Notes under the pieces: model-generated
What the model saw: only the letters and a program-made list of their open reading frames with translations
Told to the model about the DNA's origin: nothing
Database searches by the model: none
Position numbers and translations under genes: made by a program
Origin: Xylaria sp. FL1777
Lineage: Eukaryota; Ascomycota; Sordariomycetes; Xylariales; Xylariaceae
Reading direction: 5' to 3'
DNA: 64,000 nt
NCBI GenBank assembly: GCA_022578965.1
Contig: MU400542.1
Location: 186,001 to 250,000, forward strand
Shown: positions 37,101-48,570 of the stretch, in pieces
Layout of the letters: each line of letters starts with the position of its first letter
Numbering within the stretch: position 1 is the stretch's first letter

Positions 37101-37811
37101 GATCCTAACTTTAGGACAAAAGAGCCAGTATGATACACCCTTTCCAAAATCCATTAACGGAGCTCCAGAAAAGGAGCTTGGCCTGAGAATATGCATGAGG
37201 GGGTCGCTGTCGACCCCATCATGCGCACATCAGCATGGGCTTTCTTGAAGCACCACTCGCCTATTTTCTGTAGCCTTGCTGATCTGCTCCCTCTAGAAGA
37301 TGTGGTTCGCAACGAGGCATCCCAGTGGGCCCCTTCAGTGAGCAGTTAGCCCTCCTATTTCGAGCTCGTACCCAAGCACATAACACACAGGACATGGCTG
37401 CCTATGTACAATAGTCTAAGCAACGAAGCCAAAATAGCACCAGCTGGGCATCGAGAGGTCTCTCCTGAGACTGGAATATACCGTCCCCACCCGTAGGACT
37501 TCGAGTAGTGTATCGATAGAAGGATGGGCGACCTAGGTTGCTGGCCGGTTAGGTGCGGGCGGTCGTACTGGATCGAGACAATGCCGGGGATGGCCATTAA
37601 AAGTGCAGAGTTAATAATCACAGAGCCGCTGGGCTGTAGCTTGCTCTAAAATAAAATAAGGAAGCCCCTTTTCATATAACCCCTCCGCACAACCTTCACA
37701 ACTAGCTGGCACGTCAACGGTCGACGACGAAGACAGCAGCAACCATAACAGCAACAATAGAAACCTCATTGCCTATCATCTTTTGTGCAAGCTTGCTCTC
37801 AACTTTGAACA
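34188..37811. other. Gene-free stretch of 3.6 kb
   Basis: No gene I can support. It holds a CA repeat (35,527-35,543), a CT repeat (36,823-36,841) and T/A-runs near 34,810. Short minus-strand frames at 35,002-35,298, 36,528-36,770 and 37,355-37,621 lack family features. The last 120 bp are the likely 5' UTR and promoter of the next gene. Confidence 0.55.
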
Positions 37812-38757
37812 ATGCCTCGCCGTCCTTCACATCGTCGTTCTCGATCGCCCGGCGGCAATGCGCAAGAACCGTACCGCGCTCGCAGACGCATAGACGGATA
37901 TGAAGATAGTTTTCCGACTACTGCAGATGAGCCCCAACCCGCACGAGACATGCGTAACTATCAGCCTGTGGAACCCAGCAGTACCTCTTGGGGTGAAGAT
38001 ACCGCGACCGCCATGCGCCCCGATGATTCGGTCTCAGATACTAGTAATTTCCGTGCCCTAACAACGGTATCTGGATGGCCGGCCCCGGCCGCAAGTCACC
38101 ACGATCAAGCATTCAGTAGTAACCACTACTACTCTCCCCCGTAGGTGCTCCTTGCACATGGCGACCTCGTTGGGCTGATGGGATCATCTTGATAGCGGTT
38201 TTATTAATCCAGCTTGGGAGAGCTCGGCGGTAACCTATCAACATAATCCGCATGTCTCTCTTCAAGACCCGATGTCGCCGGCAACCTCCTCCCCAGAAGA
38301 TGTAGAGTCGGTAAACTTTCTTCCGAGTGCCGACAGCCAGACTGGAACAACTTCACCATCGGAGTACCACCCCGACCACATCTCGTCATCAGACTCGACC
38401 CCTCGATATTGGACGACGGGGGCACATACCCCTTCGAACCGAACGTTTCGACGACTGTCTATGAGGGCCCGCCAGGGCTCGCGTGGGTACGTTCTCTATT
38501 GGTGGTATCAATGCATCTGAGCTGACATTCCGCCGCGAAGCCAATTTTCTGATGTTGGCACTTATGACAATGCCGCCATGCCTATGCCGATGAATCAGCC
38601 TGGGAGTATGGAAGAGCAGAATGATAGTAGTGATTCTAGTGGCGGAACTACCCCTGTAGACCGAGACCAATACATCGATAGCTTCATGGATGGCGGAGAT
38701 ATTCCATGGTCGCCCGAGTTCCCTCATCACACTCCGAACTATCAATATCCCCACTGA
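37812..38757 (+). CDS. Hypothetical disordered Ser/Pro-rich protein (3 exons)
   Basis: The ATG at 37,812 begins an RS-like basic start (MPRRPSHRRSRSPGG). Exon 1 most likely ends at 38,115 or 38,118 (GTAGTA or GTAACC donor; both fit the phase). Exon 2 is 38,213-38,486 after an AATCCAG acceptor. A GTACGT donor and a 54-nt intron with a CTGAC branch lead to exon 3 at 38,541-38,757, ending YQYPH and TGA. The product is about 265 residues, hydrophilic and rich in Ser, Pro, Thr, Asp and Tyr, with no membrane segment, signal peptide or domain I recognise. Coding is supported by two introns that keep one frame through otherwise closed sequence. Confidence 0.65.
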
Positions 38758-40933
38758 TCCTCCTCATGGTCAGTGGCTGGCGCAGAGATTATCGGAAGAA
38801 GCGTACGCATTAGACTCTTCCGCTTGAGATACCTTTTCATATTGGTAATTGAAGGAATCTCTTTCTTCCATATTATTCTCAGGTTTAACCATTTTTGTTT
38901 CCTTTTGGGGATGTGCTGTTAGTAATTGGATAGACGAAGGTTGGTGTTTTGTTGGTAGAAGCTCAGGAAGGAGGAAACCGGAACGGATCGTTGATAGGAG
39001 TCTCTGGTTCTTGATTTATAATACCATCTATAACCAATACACGGAAGTTTAGTTGACGCGTGAACAAAGTATGATACGAAAACGGTGATGATTGGTTGCG
39101 TAGTGCCACATGATACCTGCCTCCCGCGCGCCAGTCAGGACACTCATTTACATTCCCAAGGACAGGTACGCTTCATTATGGTGTGTGGCATTGTAGCGCC
39201 CTATAAATGTCTCTCACACTTGTTGGTAAACCCCTTTTGCCTTGACGGTCATTCCTTGGGAGGGTCATATGAGACCTTCAAGGCACCAAATATCAGGTTT
39301 CTCATTCGAGGATCACGAGACACGAGACTACGTGAGAGGATGACGACCACATCCCAGCCACTGATTTGGCAACAAGTGTCTAGATCATTTCTATATTTAA
39401 CTTCATCATTGGTTTTCCTGAGCGGCGGTACCATGCTAAAGCAGGTATACACGGAATTCGCCTGGGTTAGGTAGAGTGGCGACACGATCTTGGGTGGCGG
39501 TCGATGCAACCCTTGCTGTATAGGTGTTCGGATTACCGCACAGCCACAGCCTAATAGCCGTATGACTGGCTAGTAATCCGAAACATTTCCGCGATCTCCA
39601 ATTCGCTCACGAAACTCAGCCTCGGTAGATGAGCATTGATGACGACGAAGGAATCATCTGCGGAAAACCCCAGACAATGATATATCAAATTGCGATCCCC
39701 GATTGGAGGCCCTTAAAGCGGGTGCGAATTGTTGGAAAACAGCGACGCAGAGACGAATGAAAACAGTTTGAGGCTTCTGAATTTCCAAATTTCCAAACTT
39801 CCAAACTTCCAAGGTCAAGCGTCCAATATTGGACGGCAACTGACAGGCAGCCAGATCAACTAGAGACTATTGTTCCCCGTTTAGCTTTAGGCAGCTGTGG
39901 TTCCTGATGACGGAGAGGTATAGGGGAGATTGCAGTTGTTTCTGATTGGCCTTCAAGAAATATCGAAGGCCTCCGACTCTCCGAGGGTTTCCCGTCCCGA
40001 ATGGACACAAAGACTTATGAGCATAGTACGACGCAGAGTATACCTATTTACTTATCAATCGGAATATATGTTTAGATTCAACATACCATCTCCCCAGCTA
40101 TCTAAGGAGCGGAAAAACCTTAGTATACTTTGGGTTTTATAAGAGTTATCTCGCGGCTGTGCTTGGAGGTTCTCTACCTACCTTAACTTGATTTTAGCAT
40201 ATGTGGTAACTAGCTTAGATCTCCATAAGGGGGAGTTATGCTGCTGGGTTCCTAATAATAACACCAGGGAAAGAATTTATGAGTCAGATTGCGAAATATA
40301 CTTAACTAGTAAGGGGGCTCGTCTTGTTATATGTTAAAAGACTTGCTTACAATAAAGCAGCTCTATCTAAAGTCAGCCTATGGAGCAGTTAGTAAGACGC
40401 CGAAGCCTTCAGAGAATTCGGTTATCAGGACTTGTCTAAAACTCTAAAAAGGTAAAATAAATAAATAAAGCTTAATCTGATAAACAAGGGAATCGCTCAT
40501 AGCGAAATCTTAATCTAGTATTGGGAAATGCCATGATAGGGGCTTCCTTGGGTAGAAAATAGATATAGCTTAGTAATTCACGCACGGGCCAAGCCATACC
40601 TTGCAATCCTATTAATCGGCGAAACAAAATGGCCAAGGTAACTTGCCAATATAAATGGGCACGGGATTTCAATAGCACTTAATATTATAAAATAAGAAAA
40701 CTTAGCATCAACCTTAAAATAAATAAAACAAAATAGAATAAAGGATCTAATACGGATTAAAAGGGGCTCCATGAGTATGGGATCCAGCCACATTGTGGCT
40801 ATGGTGGCTTGGCTACTGTAGAACAGCCAGTGGGACCCGTGCCTAAGGCCACTGCCATCTCACTTACATTACCTACCCAAGGCAAACTTTACTAGATGGA
40901 TCACAAAAGAAAGGCTTTTTCTCCGGCCTCAAT
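38758..40933. other. Gene-free stretch of 2.2 kb
   Basis: No supported gene. TTCCAAA-type tandem words occur at 39,781-39,812. From about 40,200 to 40,800 the sequence turns AT-rich, with short minus-strand frames (40,472-40,678) that could be repeat debris. The final part must contain the promoter of the Gemin2 homologue. Confidence 0.5.
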
Positions 40934-42715
40934 ATGACTTCAAAGCGAACGGCAGACAACGAGACCGAGTTGAAAGCTCCGAAGAATAAGCGTCATAAGA
41001 CGACTCGAACAGACCCGACGTCAGGCCAACGCGGCGCGTTTGGCGACTTGGGAAGTGGAACAACAGCGCCCACCAACGATAGCGACTTAGATTGTGAAGA
41101 TGATTCTGAAGCTTTGGCATATCTGAGATCTGTCAGGTAAGATACTCCTGCGTGTCCAGTTAGCATTGCAGTGTCGACTCTGGAGGCTAAATACATTTCC
41201 TCAGTTGCGGCAGATGGAGAGAGACGTTCATTTGGCTGATATGGTGAGTACAGAACCCAAGCGTCCACAATACCGCATGTGCTCGTCGCCAAGAAAGCTG
41301 GACCTTCTCTCCCTCCTCAAGGCCCGGGGGGCGAGAGTGGCGATGGCGAAGAGCAGCAGGCCGACCGAACTATCTACGAGGACGGCGTTGGCGACTTTCG
41401 AGGATACTACCAGGATGGCGCGTACGTAGCATACCCGGAGGGTCGTAGCATCGAAGGCGAGGAAGACGAAGAATATTATGACGAGGACTATGACGGGGAA
41501 GGACAAGGCGAGGCTAAATCAGACAACGGAAACGACCCAGACGCCTCGGAATCCCCCGACGATCGACCGCATAATAGTAGCGTCGATGAAATCAGAGATG
41601 CTTACTTCGCCTCGATTACAAACCGGTACATTGCGCTTCGCAAACTCCTCCAGACCGATCCGCCAGACAGTGCCCTTCGTGCTCTGCCCGCAACGAATCC
41701 AACTGAGGTCGGCGAATGGAAGCGTGGCGTTGATACCTTTCAGAAGTGGGAGAGCCGTCTTAGGGCAACAGATCCACTTCCCGCGCAGGTTGCTGCAATG
41801 CACAAAGATAGCGTCTTCCGCCTACTGCGCGTCCTCCTTACTTGCAAGTTCCTTCGAAAGAGAACGCAGTTGCGCGAGCGCACAAGCCGTTGGATCTGGG
41901 CGCTGCTCGCACGGCTACCTGACGCAGGCGAACTCGACTATATGGAGGTCGGCTATATTCGAGAGCTTGGGAAGAGAGCCGTCCTGCTGATGGTCTCCTT
42001 GGCGGAACTCGAAGTGCTCCGGGAACATTACGACGTTGCTGGGAGCAGCCCCGGGGACCAAGATGAATACGAGGTCGGTGTTGATGTTGACGACTGCTTC
42101 GACGACGATCTTGGCCAAGATCATCCTGACGACATCTCAAATGCACCTACTCCAGAGGATCCGGGGGCGCAGGCCGAAGATGTTTCGAAGCCTAACACAG
42201 CCCTTCTAAGTGATCGTGCCGATCAGGCTCCCTGCGGCCCGAGGAATATAAACCTCGAAGCCGGCAATGCGTGTGTAAAAATACCAAGTCCTGACGACGC
42301 TTCAGACGTGGAAATGCAGCTGGATTCCGACATGGAGGACGGGGAAGTAGCAGACGAACCCCCCACACCGCGTTCAGATCCTGTAGCTGACATCGAGACG
42401 GCAAAGGCGCAACTGCTGGCACGACTCAAAGATACCATTGAAGACGGCGAAGTTGAAGATCACGATATTTCTGCCCCAGTAATACCTGTCGCCCAACCAA
42501 CTCCGATTGAGGAACAAGCAGAACAGACTACGTCAGAGTATGGGATAGACGAAAGCGAGGAAGACGCAGGGCATGAACGCTATCAAGAACTGGACCGAGC
42601 CAAGGCCAACGAACGCGCCACGCTCAACATGATTCTAACCGTGGCCGGCGAATTCTACGGGCAGCGGGATCTCCTCGAGTTCCGGGACCCCTTCGGCGGT
42701 CTTCCGTTTGAGTAA
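40934..42715 (+). CDS. Gemin2/SIP1-family snRNP assembly factor (2 exons)
   Basis: Model: join(40934..41136, 41254..42715), 554 residues. The 117-nt intron (GTAAGA to TACAG) is phase 2 and rebuilds ALAYLRSVRTQASTIPHVLV, the N-terminal Gemin2 helix region. Next comes DRTIYEDGVGDFRGYYQDGAY, then the helical core (FRLLRVLL, SRWIWALLARLP, YIRELGKRAVLL) and the family end LNMILTVAGEFYGQRDLLEF, matching the RYFDQRDLAD end of animal Gemin2. Gemin2 binds SMN and holds Sm proteins for snRNA loading. The protein is about twice the animal length because of long Asp/Glu-rich disordered inserts (about residues 110-170 and 320-500), as fungal homologues tend to have. It converges on the RNR-inhibitor gene. 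Confidence 0.82.
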
Positions 42716-43393
42716 GCGAGTAGTAGATGTGCAGCTTGGTTTTGCCAGCATTCGATATTCCCGAAAGAGGTAGGAAAAATCGACAGCCTGGATACGTCTG
42801 GGTGGGTGAGTATCATGCATATCTTTTCTAGTAATAGCTTCTGGTCTCCTTGCATATAATGCTTGCTTACTTCATGCCCCTTTGAGTGATGGTGCGAGAG
42901 ACCCAGGTAGGATCCTTAGTATATAGTAGATAGCAAATCCAGCTTAGACATAGCCGGCTCAGCAATATATACGAAAAATAACAACAAAACTCTTTAAATA
43001 CACACTGACAAACAAATAGCCATTCGTCACACAAATGCATGCATTACTAATCTGCAGTTTCTTGGGACCGTATCCCACAGGCCTTGGACAATGCAATCAT
43101 CTGTCCAGAAACTTGTTGCCTCTGAGTAAAAACCCAAGGGTATCTATCAATGGGAGCAAGCATTCTGACCGCCATCTGCCCATCGCGGTTGTTTCCCAAC
43201 ACCTAGAACGCCGTCATACTACATGTCGCTCAAATCATCATGCCGATAATAGACCCATCGGACCAGCGCCTTCCTTGGGTGGGTAATTATGCAAACGCCA
43301 TCCGCCGTTCTGACCACCCCCTTCCTTATGTTATACAAGACAGTCCTTGTTTGTAACTCCTCCGCAGCCCCATTGTAAGGGGTTCGTTCAGTG
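42716..43393. other. Convergent intergenic region (3' ends)
   Basis: This lies between the Gemin2 homologue and the minus-strand RNR inhibitor and presumably carries both 3' UTRs. No gene is visible. Short AT-rich runs (about 42,960-43,000) could serve polyadenylation. Confidence 0.6.
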
Positions 43394-44287
43394 TTAAGCG
43401 TCGTGCATGTTTACCTCCCATGTCCCCTGATCCAAGAACTCAGCCTCCTCGAAGTCGCTATCGATGAGCATCAGGTTCTCTTGCCCTGCACCGGGCGCAG
43501 CTGTCGCCGTACCCGAGAATTTGGCTCGTAGCCTTCCCTTGCGCGGCACTGCTATTGTCCGGCCGTTGTTGCAGCCTACCGGCGCCAGGCTACAGATATC
43601 GTGGTTGAACCGCCATAAGTTCAGCTGCGTGGGCATTTCGTCTTCCTCATCCTCTACGAAGAACCGCTTCCGCGTCCGCACCCCGGAGCCTCCCACCGGC
43701 ACCGCTATGTCGGAAGCGTCCGACTGGATGGATTCCTGACTGCTCGTCAGTCCTGGCACGTCGTCTATGCCTGTGCCGTTGACGTTGAAACCGGGTTGAT
43801 AGGCAGGCGTCGCCGAAACGCCGGCCCGCATGTTGGGTATAAATGGTATCGGCCGGCGGTCTTCCGGCTGTGTGTCCAGGCCGCCGACTTTATGGATGCC
43901 GCAGAAAGGGAGGAGCTCCCGCGGCGAGGAGAAGGCGTTGGCGCGCGACCGCTGGCCCTCGCCCATGATTGCTGTGACGGGATCCGCGTCGCTCTCGTCC
44001 CACAATGCGAAGGCGTTGTAGTTTCCTGTTTTGTATCCCTCGGGCACGGATTTGCGTATACGCATGCCCACCGAGAGCAAGTTGGCTTGGACAGATGAGG
44101 GAATACTTGGCGCGCTCTCGGGACGTTGTGATATTGATGCTAAAGGCGATGCCTGGATGATGTAGTTGCTGCTGGGAGAGGACGAAGAGGCCGAGTTCGC
44201 ACCCGACGTGAAGAAGGAGGTGATCTGTCGTTGCGCAGGGTCGCTGGCTGCGCCGGCAAACTGTCGCTTGGTTCGAGGAGCCGACAT
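43394..44287 (-). CDS. Ribonucleotide reductase inhibitor, Spd1/Dif1 family
   Basis: A single exon of 297 residues from an ATG at 44,287. Residues 75-88 (MRIRKSVPEGYKTG) are the conserved Hug/Spd1 motif that contacts ribonucleotide reductase. Residues 19-26 (QRQITSFF) fit a PIP box (Q-x-x-I-x-x-F-F), which in fission yeast Spd1 links PCNA to CRL4-Cdt2 destruction in S phase. A patch RTRKRFFVEDEEDEMPTQLN and an acidic C-terminus follow. In yeasts these proteins restrain RNR by inhibition or by nuclear import of the small subunit. Here the likely role is S-phase and damage control of dNTP pools; that is inference from family. Much of the chain is Ser/Pro-rich and probably disordered. Confidence 0.83.
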   Translation of the reverse strand: MSAPRTKRQFAGAASDPAQRQITSFFTSGANSASSSSPSSNYIIQASPLASISQRPESAPSIPSSVQANLLSVGMRIRKSVPEGYKTGNYNAFALWDESDADPVTAIMGEGQRSRANAFSSPRELLPFCGIHKVGGLDTQPEDRRPIPFIPNMRAGVSATPAYQPGFNVNGTGIDDVPGLTSSQESIQSDASDIAVPVGGSGVRTRKRFFVEDEEDEMPTQLNLWRFNHDICSLAPVGCNNGRTIAVPRKGRLRAKFSGTATAAPGAGQENLMLIDSDFEEAEFLDQGTWEVNMHDA

Positions 44288-46031
44288 TGGGGGTTATAGG
44301 GAGGGAGGGACGGACAGACAGAGAAGGGATAGACAGAGTCGAGGAGGTGTTTCGGATGGATTGGCCACGTGCGAATAGCGTCAAGCAATCAAGCAATTAA
44401 TTAATGGGGGCCTCCAGCTGTAACAAGGCGGTGTTGTATAGCCTCCGCAGGGTGACGCAGATGGCGTTGCTGCAATGGGCTTGGCGGGGAGCAGCAGCAG
44501 GGGGTTTTGGCGATTCGAAGGCCACGAGAGGCGTCGAGCGGCGGCGACCGCACTGCCACTTTAATTTCCCGCCCCAAGGGCTAGATTCTATACTAGTCAA
44601 TACCAAGTGCAGGGCGACACGGGTTGCAGTCTGAGGCACGTTGGTCCAATTGAGAGCGAATGACGAAATGAGGGTGAAAGCACGGAGGAGGCTGGGTTGT
44701 GAAATGTCATGCTGGAAATACATGTAAGACAGTACTGCGTAGAGTATGTAAGGCGGGGAGAGGGCATTGAATGGTTAAATTGGCTTGCATATTACGTACT
44801 TACGCGTTGGTCTTAACGCGTTTTTACGCGATGGGACCATTAAAGCCGAGGCCACGGTGGCTCGTGCTGAGATTATACCTCTGTATTACCTAAGTAATCA
44901 GGCAGACTCAGGCTAAGTCAGCAGCAACCTTCAGCTTGAATAGGTACCTTATGTAAGCCTATTGAGGACTATTTGGGTTAGGTACCTAGGTAACTCAAAG
45001 GCCTATCTAGACTCTCTGTATGAAAGTAGATGAGAAGATATAAGTAGCCCGTTAAGGGTGGTAGCCTAGCAGCAACCGAGATAACTAAGACTTTATTAGA
45101 ATATTAATACAATATATAGATACTACCTACTGCGATAGGTAATTGATCTTGGGGTCCGGGGAGGAGTGATGAGTGGTTTAAAGGGCAGCATGATTCTCGA
45201 TATTACAATCTCTCGGAAATAGGGCTGGACTAGAAATCTAGATATGACCCGCACTCGAAGAGTTCTGGTCTAATAATAGCGCTAAGTATGTATCTTAGGT
45301 GTTATAACAAGCATGCACACTACGTAAGTATATCTTCTGGCAGTTTGCTAGAACCAGTTATAAAAACTCAGGTACGTCAAGTACGATTTGGGTGGGCCGT
45401 ACATCAAAAATATACGTGGGCAAGTAATGTAAACTAACGTAGAGGCTTACAGCGTCACGTACACACTTTGGACATATACTCACATGGAGGGTATCATAAG
45501 CTCATACGGGACCAGGCACAAGAAGCAAGCATAAAGATATTCGTGGAACTCCATGAATTTGCCTAGCGCAGTGAAATTAACACAACGACCACTGCACTTG
45601 GGTATAGCAATCCTCAATCGGTGTTCCACGTCCTCACATTCCGAGGATCCGCCCATTATAGGTGGACCCCAAGGATGCTCATGCGGAAAGCCGTTTCCAG
45701 CTATCCACCCATGCAGAACTACCACCAGCTTGATGTAGATAATGGTCTCATGTTACACAACAAGAGAAGAAACCAGTCGCAGGAAAAGACGATGCAAGAT
45801 ATCAGGACCCCAAACGCCCCTTTTTGTATTGGAGTACTTTTTGGTATCCGTCGTCTATCTGCAGAGACGTAGATGTGAATCGTCAGATGTCGAGAAGTGC
45901 GTGTATTCGGAAGGTTGATGCCCAATTTTCTATGCGCCCAATGCCACCGAGAGAAGCTTTGCAGATATCCGAGCTGTACCATCAAGTCGTGACCAATGCC
46001 CTAAAAAAGAAAATAGAACAACGTGATGCCT
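44288..46031. other. Gene-free stretch of 1.7 kb
   Basis: No supported gene. The first part is the promoter side of the RNR inhibitor. Palindromic CCTAGG/TACCTAGG words cluster at about 44,940-45,010, as in other intergenic parts of this window. The part next to 46,031 is the 3' flank of the eS27 gene. Confidence 0.55.
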
Positions 46032-46612
46032 CTACTTTCTGCGGAAAGAGCAGCCCTCGGTTAACCTGGCTTTACCACCGGTAGGCTGGCACAGAACGGT
46101 AGTGCAGCCCTGGCAGATGACGACGGTCTGGGCGTGCGAGAATACGGTGGTGATGGTGAAGCAGCCGGGGCACTTGACGTCCATGAAGAAGGACCGGGGG
46201 GCGGGCACCAGGGTCTGCCGGGTTTGTTAGGTATTTGTCCCATGGACGAGCCAAAGCATCTCGATGCGTACCTTAAGCTTGTGCTTCTTAGCCTCAGCGG
46301 CTGGGGTAGGGTTGAGAAGATCAACGGCGAGAACCTGCAAAAAATAAAACGGTCAACACCCTGGTCTCGTGCAGCAACAGCCTCGCAGCATCCATCATCT
46401 GTCGAATTTCATCTCCAACCCAAGGATCAAGGTAGTATCAAGGTAGTGTGTCGGTAGGGACATATTTAGCGCGGTGTATCTTGGTTTGGGAGGTTGAATG
46501 CCGCTGGAGAGAATCGATTGCGATGTGTGGAACAATGGCCGTGGAATTATTTCGTGCATCTCGCCAAGAAGTCGGTAGTCCAACAACGAAGAAATCGCTT
46601 TCCACTCACCAT
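46032..46612 (-). CDS. RPS27: 40S ribosomal protein eS27 (3 exons)
   Basis: Exons on the minus strand are 46,610-46,612 (only the ATG), 46,272-46,334 and 46,032-46,214, giving 82 residues, the usual length. The first intron (275 nt) starts GTGAGT directly after ATG. The second is 57 nt with a CTAAC branch. The product has [11 protein letters not shown] near its start, [13 protein letters not shown], then [20 protein letters not shown] and CSFRRK at the end. The four Cys of the C4 zinc ribbon (CPGC and CQGC) are intact. The protein sits on the 40S subunit. A long first intron placed right after the start codon is common in fungal ribosomal-protein genes. It is transcribed divergently from the phosducin-like gene. 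Confidence 0.95.
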
Positions 46613-47281
46613 CTTGTCTGATTGTCAAAAAAGGTATCTTGATTGATCGATTGGCAAGCGTAATGTTGGCGGACGAAAATCTGATCGGGTTGAGTGCAGA
46701 TTTTGTGCTTGCAATGGATGGTTGACAGTGAGGGGGAACAGGTCTGTGTGAGAAGAAGTTGCTCTTGCGAAAGAACTGGCGAGCGAGGATTTTGGTTGGC
46801 GGGCATTGCCTGAGCGATCCACAGAGGCAAAGAGCACTGCAAGCCCTTCTGGTGTGGACAAAATAGGCTTAGCGACAAGAGGGCTAGGGCTTTTCTTACC
46901 CACTTTTGCTAGGCGGCGTGGGGGAGGGCTGGGTCACCAGCTGCCCGTGATAGTGCCAGCTGGGGGTAGCGGGGCTAACCCAGCTACTAGGTACTGGGTT
47001 AAGTGATACCTGGGAAGTTACCAGTTCAAGTGAGGGGTGCCTAGAAATGGTGTCGGATGAAGCTACCTAAATACATTCTATTACATTCTTGTGGATTATA
47101 TCCACGCAAGCCTCACGGCGCATCCAGTCCGAAGGCAGCAACATTAGAGCTTCGAATGTGACGTTGAAACCGTCTTCCTTTATAAGATCGTCGTTGTCGT
47201 CGCGCCCTCCTGTCAACTCTCTTCATTCCTTCTCCCTGTCGCAAACCGAGTCTGTTCTTAAAACAGCCAGCCTCAACCAAC
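46613..47281. promoter_or_regulatory. Divergent promoter region, RPS27 / PLP2
   Basis: 669 bp separate the two start codons. GGGCTAGGGCTTTT at about 46,879-46,892 resembles the AGCCCT-type boxes of fungal ribosomal-protein promoters; that is a resemblance only. A TATAAG at 47,181-47,186 lies 100 bp before the PLP2 ATG. Confidence 0.5.
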
Positions 47282-48125
47282 ATGGCTGCTCCGACAGACC
47301 AAAGAATTGCTGTTCCCATTGACGATCCTAACGCTGATACAGAATGGTGCGAGGTTGAAAGTCCCCTCAGTACGCTCGCCAGTTGTTAACATGTATCCAA
47401 ACCATAGGAACGACATCCTCCGCAAGCACGGCATCATACCTGAGAAGCCGCCTTCTCCTACTCCCATGATCGAGGAGGCAATTCTAGAAGGCCGCCGAAT
47501 AGCGCATGAGAACAGACTAGAAGGAAAGGAGCTTGATGAACTTGATGCTCTTGAAGATGAGGAGGACGAAGCGTTTCTGGAGCAATATCGGCAAAAACGT
47601 ATGCAGGAGTTGAACAACCTCACCAAAAAATCAATACATGGATCTGTGTATCCGATATCAAAACCTGACTATGCCAGAGAGGTCACTGAAGCCTCAAATA
47701 GCGGACCCGTGTTCGTCAATCTTACATCTGCTCTGGGAACGAACATCGAGTCGAGAGTACTGTCAGAGCTATGGCGTCAAGCAGCAAAGGAATATGGAGA
47801 TATCAAGTTTTGTGAAATTCGAGCAGACAAGGCGATTGAGAATTACCCCGACCGGAATTGTCCAACTATTCTGGTGTACAAGAATGGCGACATCGTCAAA
47901 CAGATTGTTACCCTCGTGACTATTGGCGGCGTGCGGACGAGTATCATGCAGATTGACGACCTTCTGGTTGAGGTTGGTGCGGTTGATGCAAAAGACATGA
48001 GAGTAATCAAAAGAAGGAGAGATGCAGAAGACGCCAAAGAGGGAAAACGGGCGGCCGGGGGGTTAAAGAGTGGGAATATTAGACATGCAACGGTGGACAA
48101 CGATGATGATGATGACTGGGATTAG
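47282..48125 (+). CDS. PLP2: Phosducin-like protein 2 (2 exons)
   Basis: Model: join(47282..47346, 47408..48125), 260 residues. The 61-nt intron (GTGCGA donor, TTAAC branch, CATAG acceptor) is phase 2 and rebuilds ADTEWNDILRKHGIIP, the signature of the Plp2/PDCL3 N-terminus. A charged helix (ELDELDALEDEEDEAFLEQY) and the EYGDIKFCEIRADKAIENYP and PTILVYKNGD parts of the thioredoxin-like fold follow. The C-terminus is acidic (DDDDDWD). In yeast Plp2 is an essential cofactor of the cytosolic chaperonin CCT for actin and tubulin folding. Length and all blocks are normal, so the gene looks intact. Confidence 0.9.
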
Positions 48126-48570
48126 GAGAGGTCCTGATGGGCAGAGATGAGACAACCCGATACCAGACACATCCCGGCTTCTTCAGCGGCTCCCTTGCAT
48201 CAACGGCGCCGAACCCCAGTACCTTGTGTGAACCATCCACATACGTATGTGTAACTACACGACATGTCGACATTCGACACAGCAAATGCTAAATGCCTAG
48301 AGAATTACCCAGTTCCACGACGGACAACTCCAAGAGCAAGTAGGTACCCACGATGCTACATACTGTCGGTTCGGAAAGTGGGGCTGTTCTCGACATGGGT
48401 AGGTATGGTACACTACCTAGCCTACAATACTACCTAGTGCTAGCGCGTACGTCAGTGTGGGGGTTCTCTTAGCTTCTACTTTACTTATACGCGTTCTTGT
48501 CCCTGAGGCAGTCGACGCGTGACTATCATAAACCTCCTCCTCTGTTCTTCTGCTGATTCGGTTGGCGTTG
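48126..48570. other. Intergenic region
   Basis: PLP2 3' flank and promoter of the LRR gene. No gene is seen. It contains palindromic TACCTAGC/CTACCTAG words (about 48,410-48,440). Confidence 0.6.
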
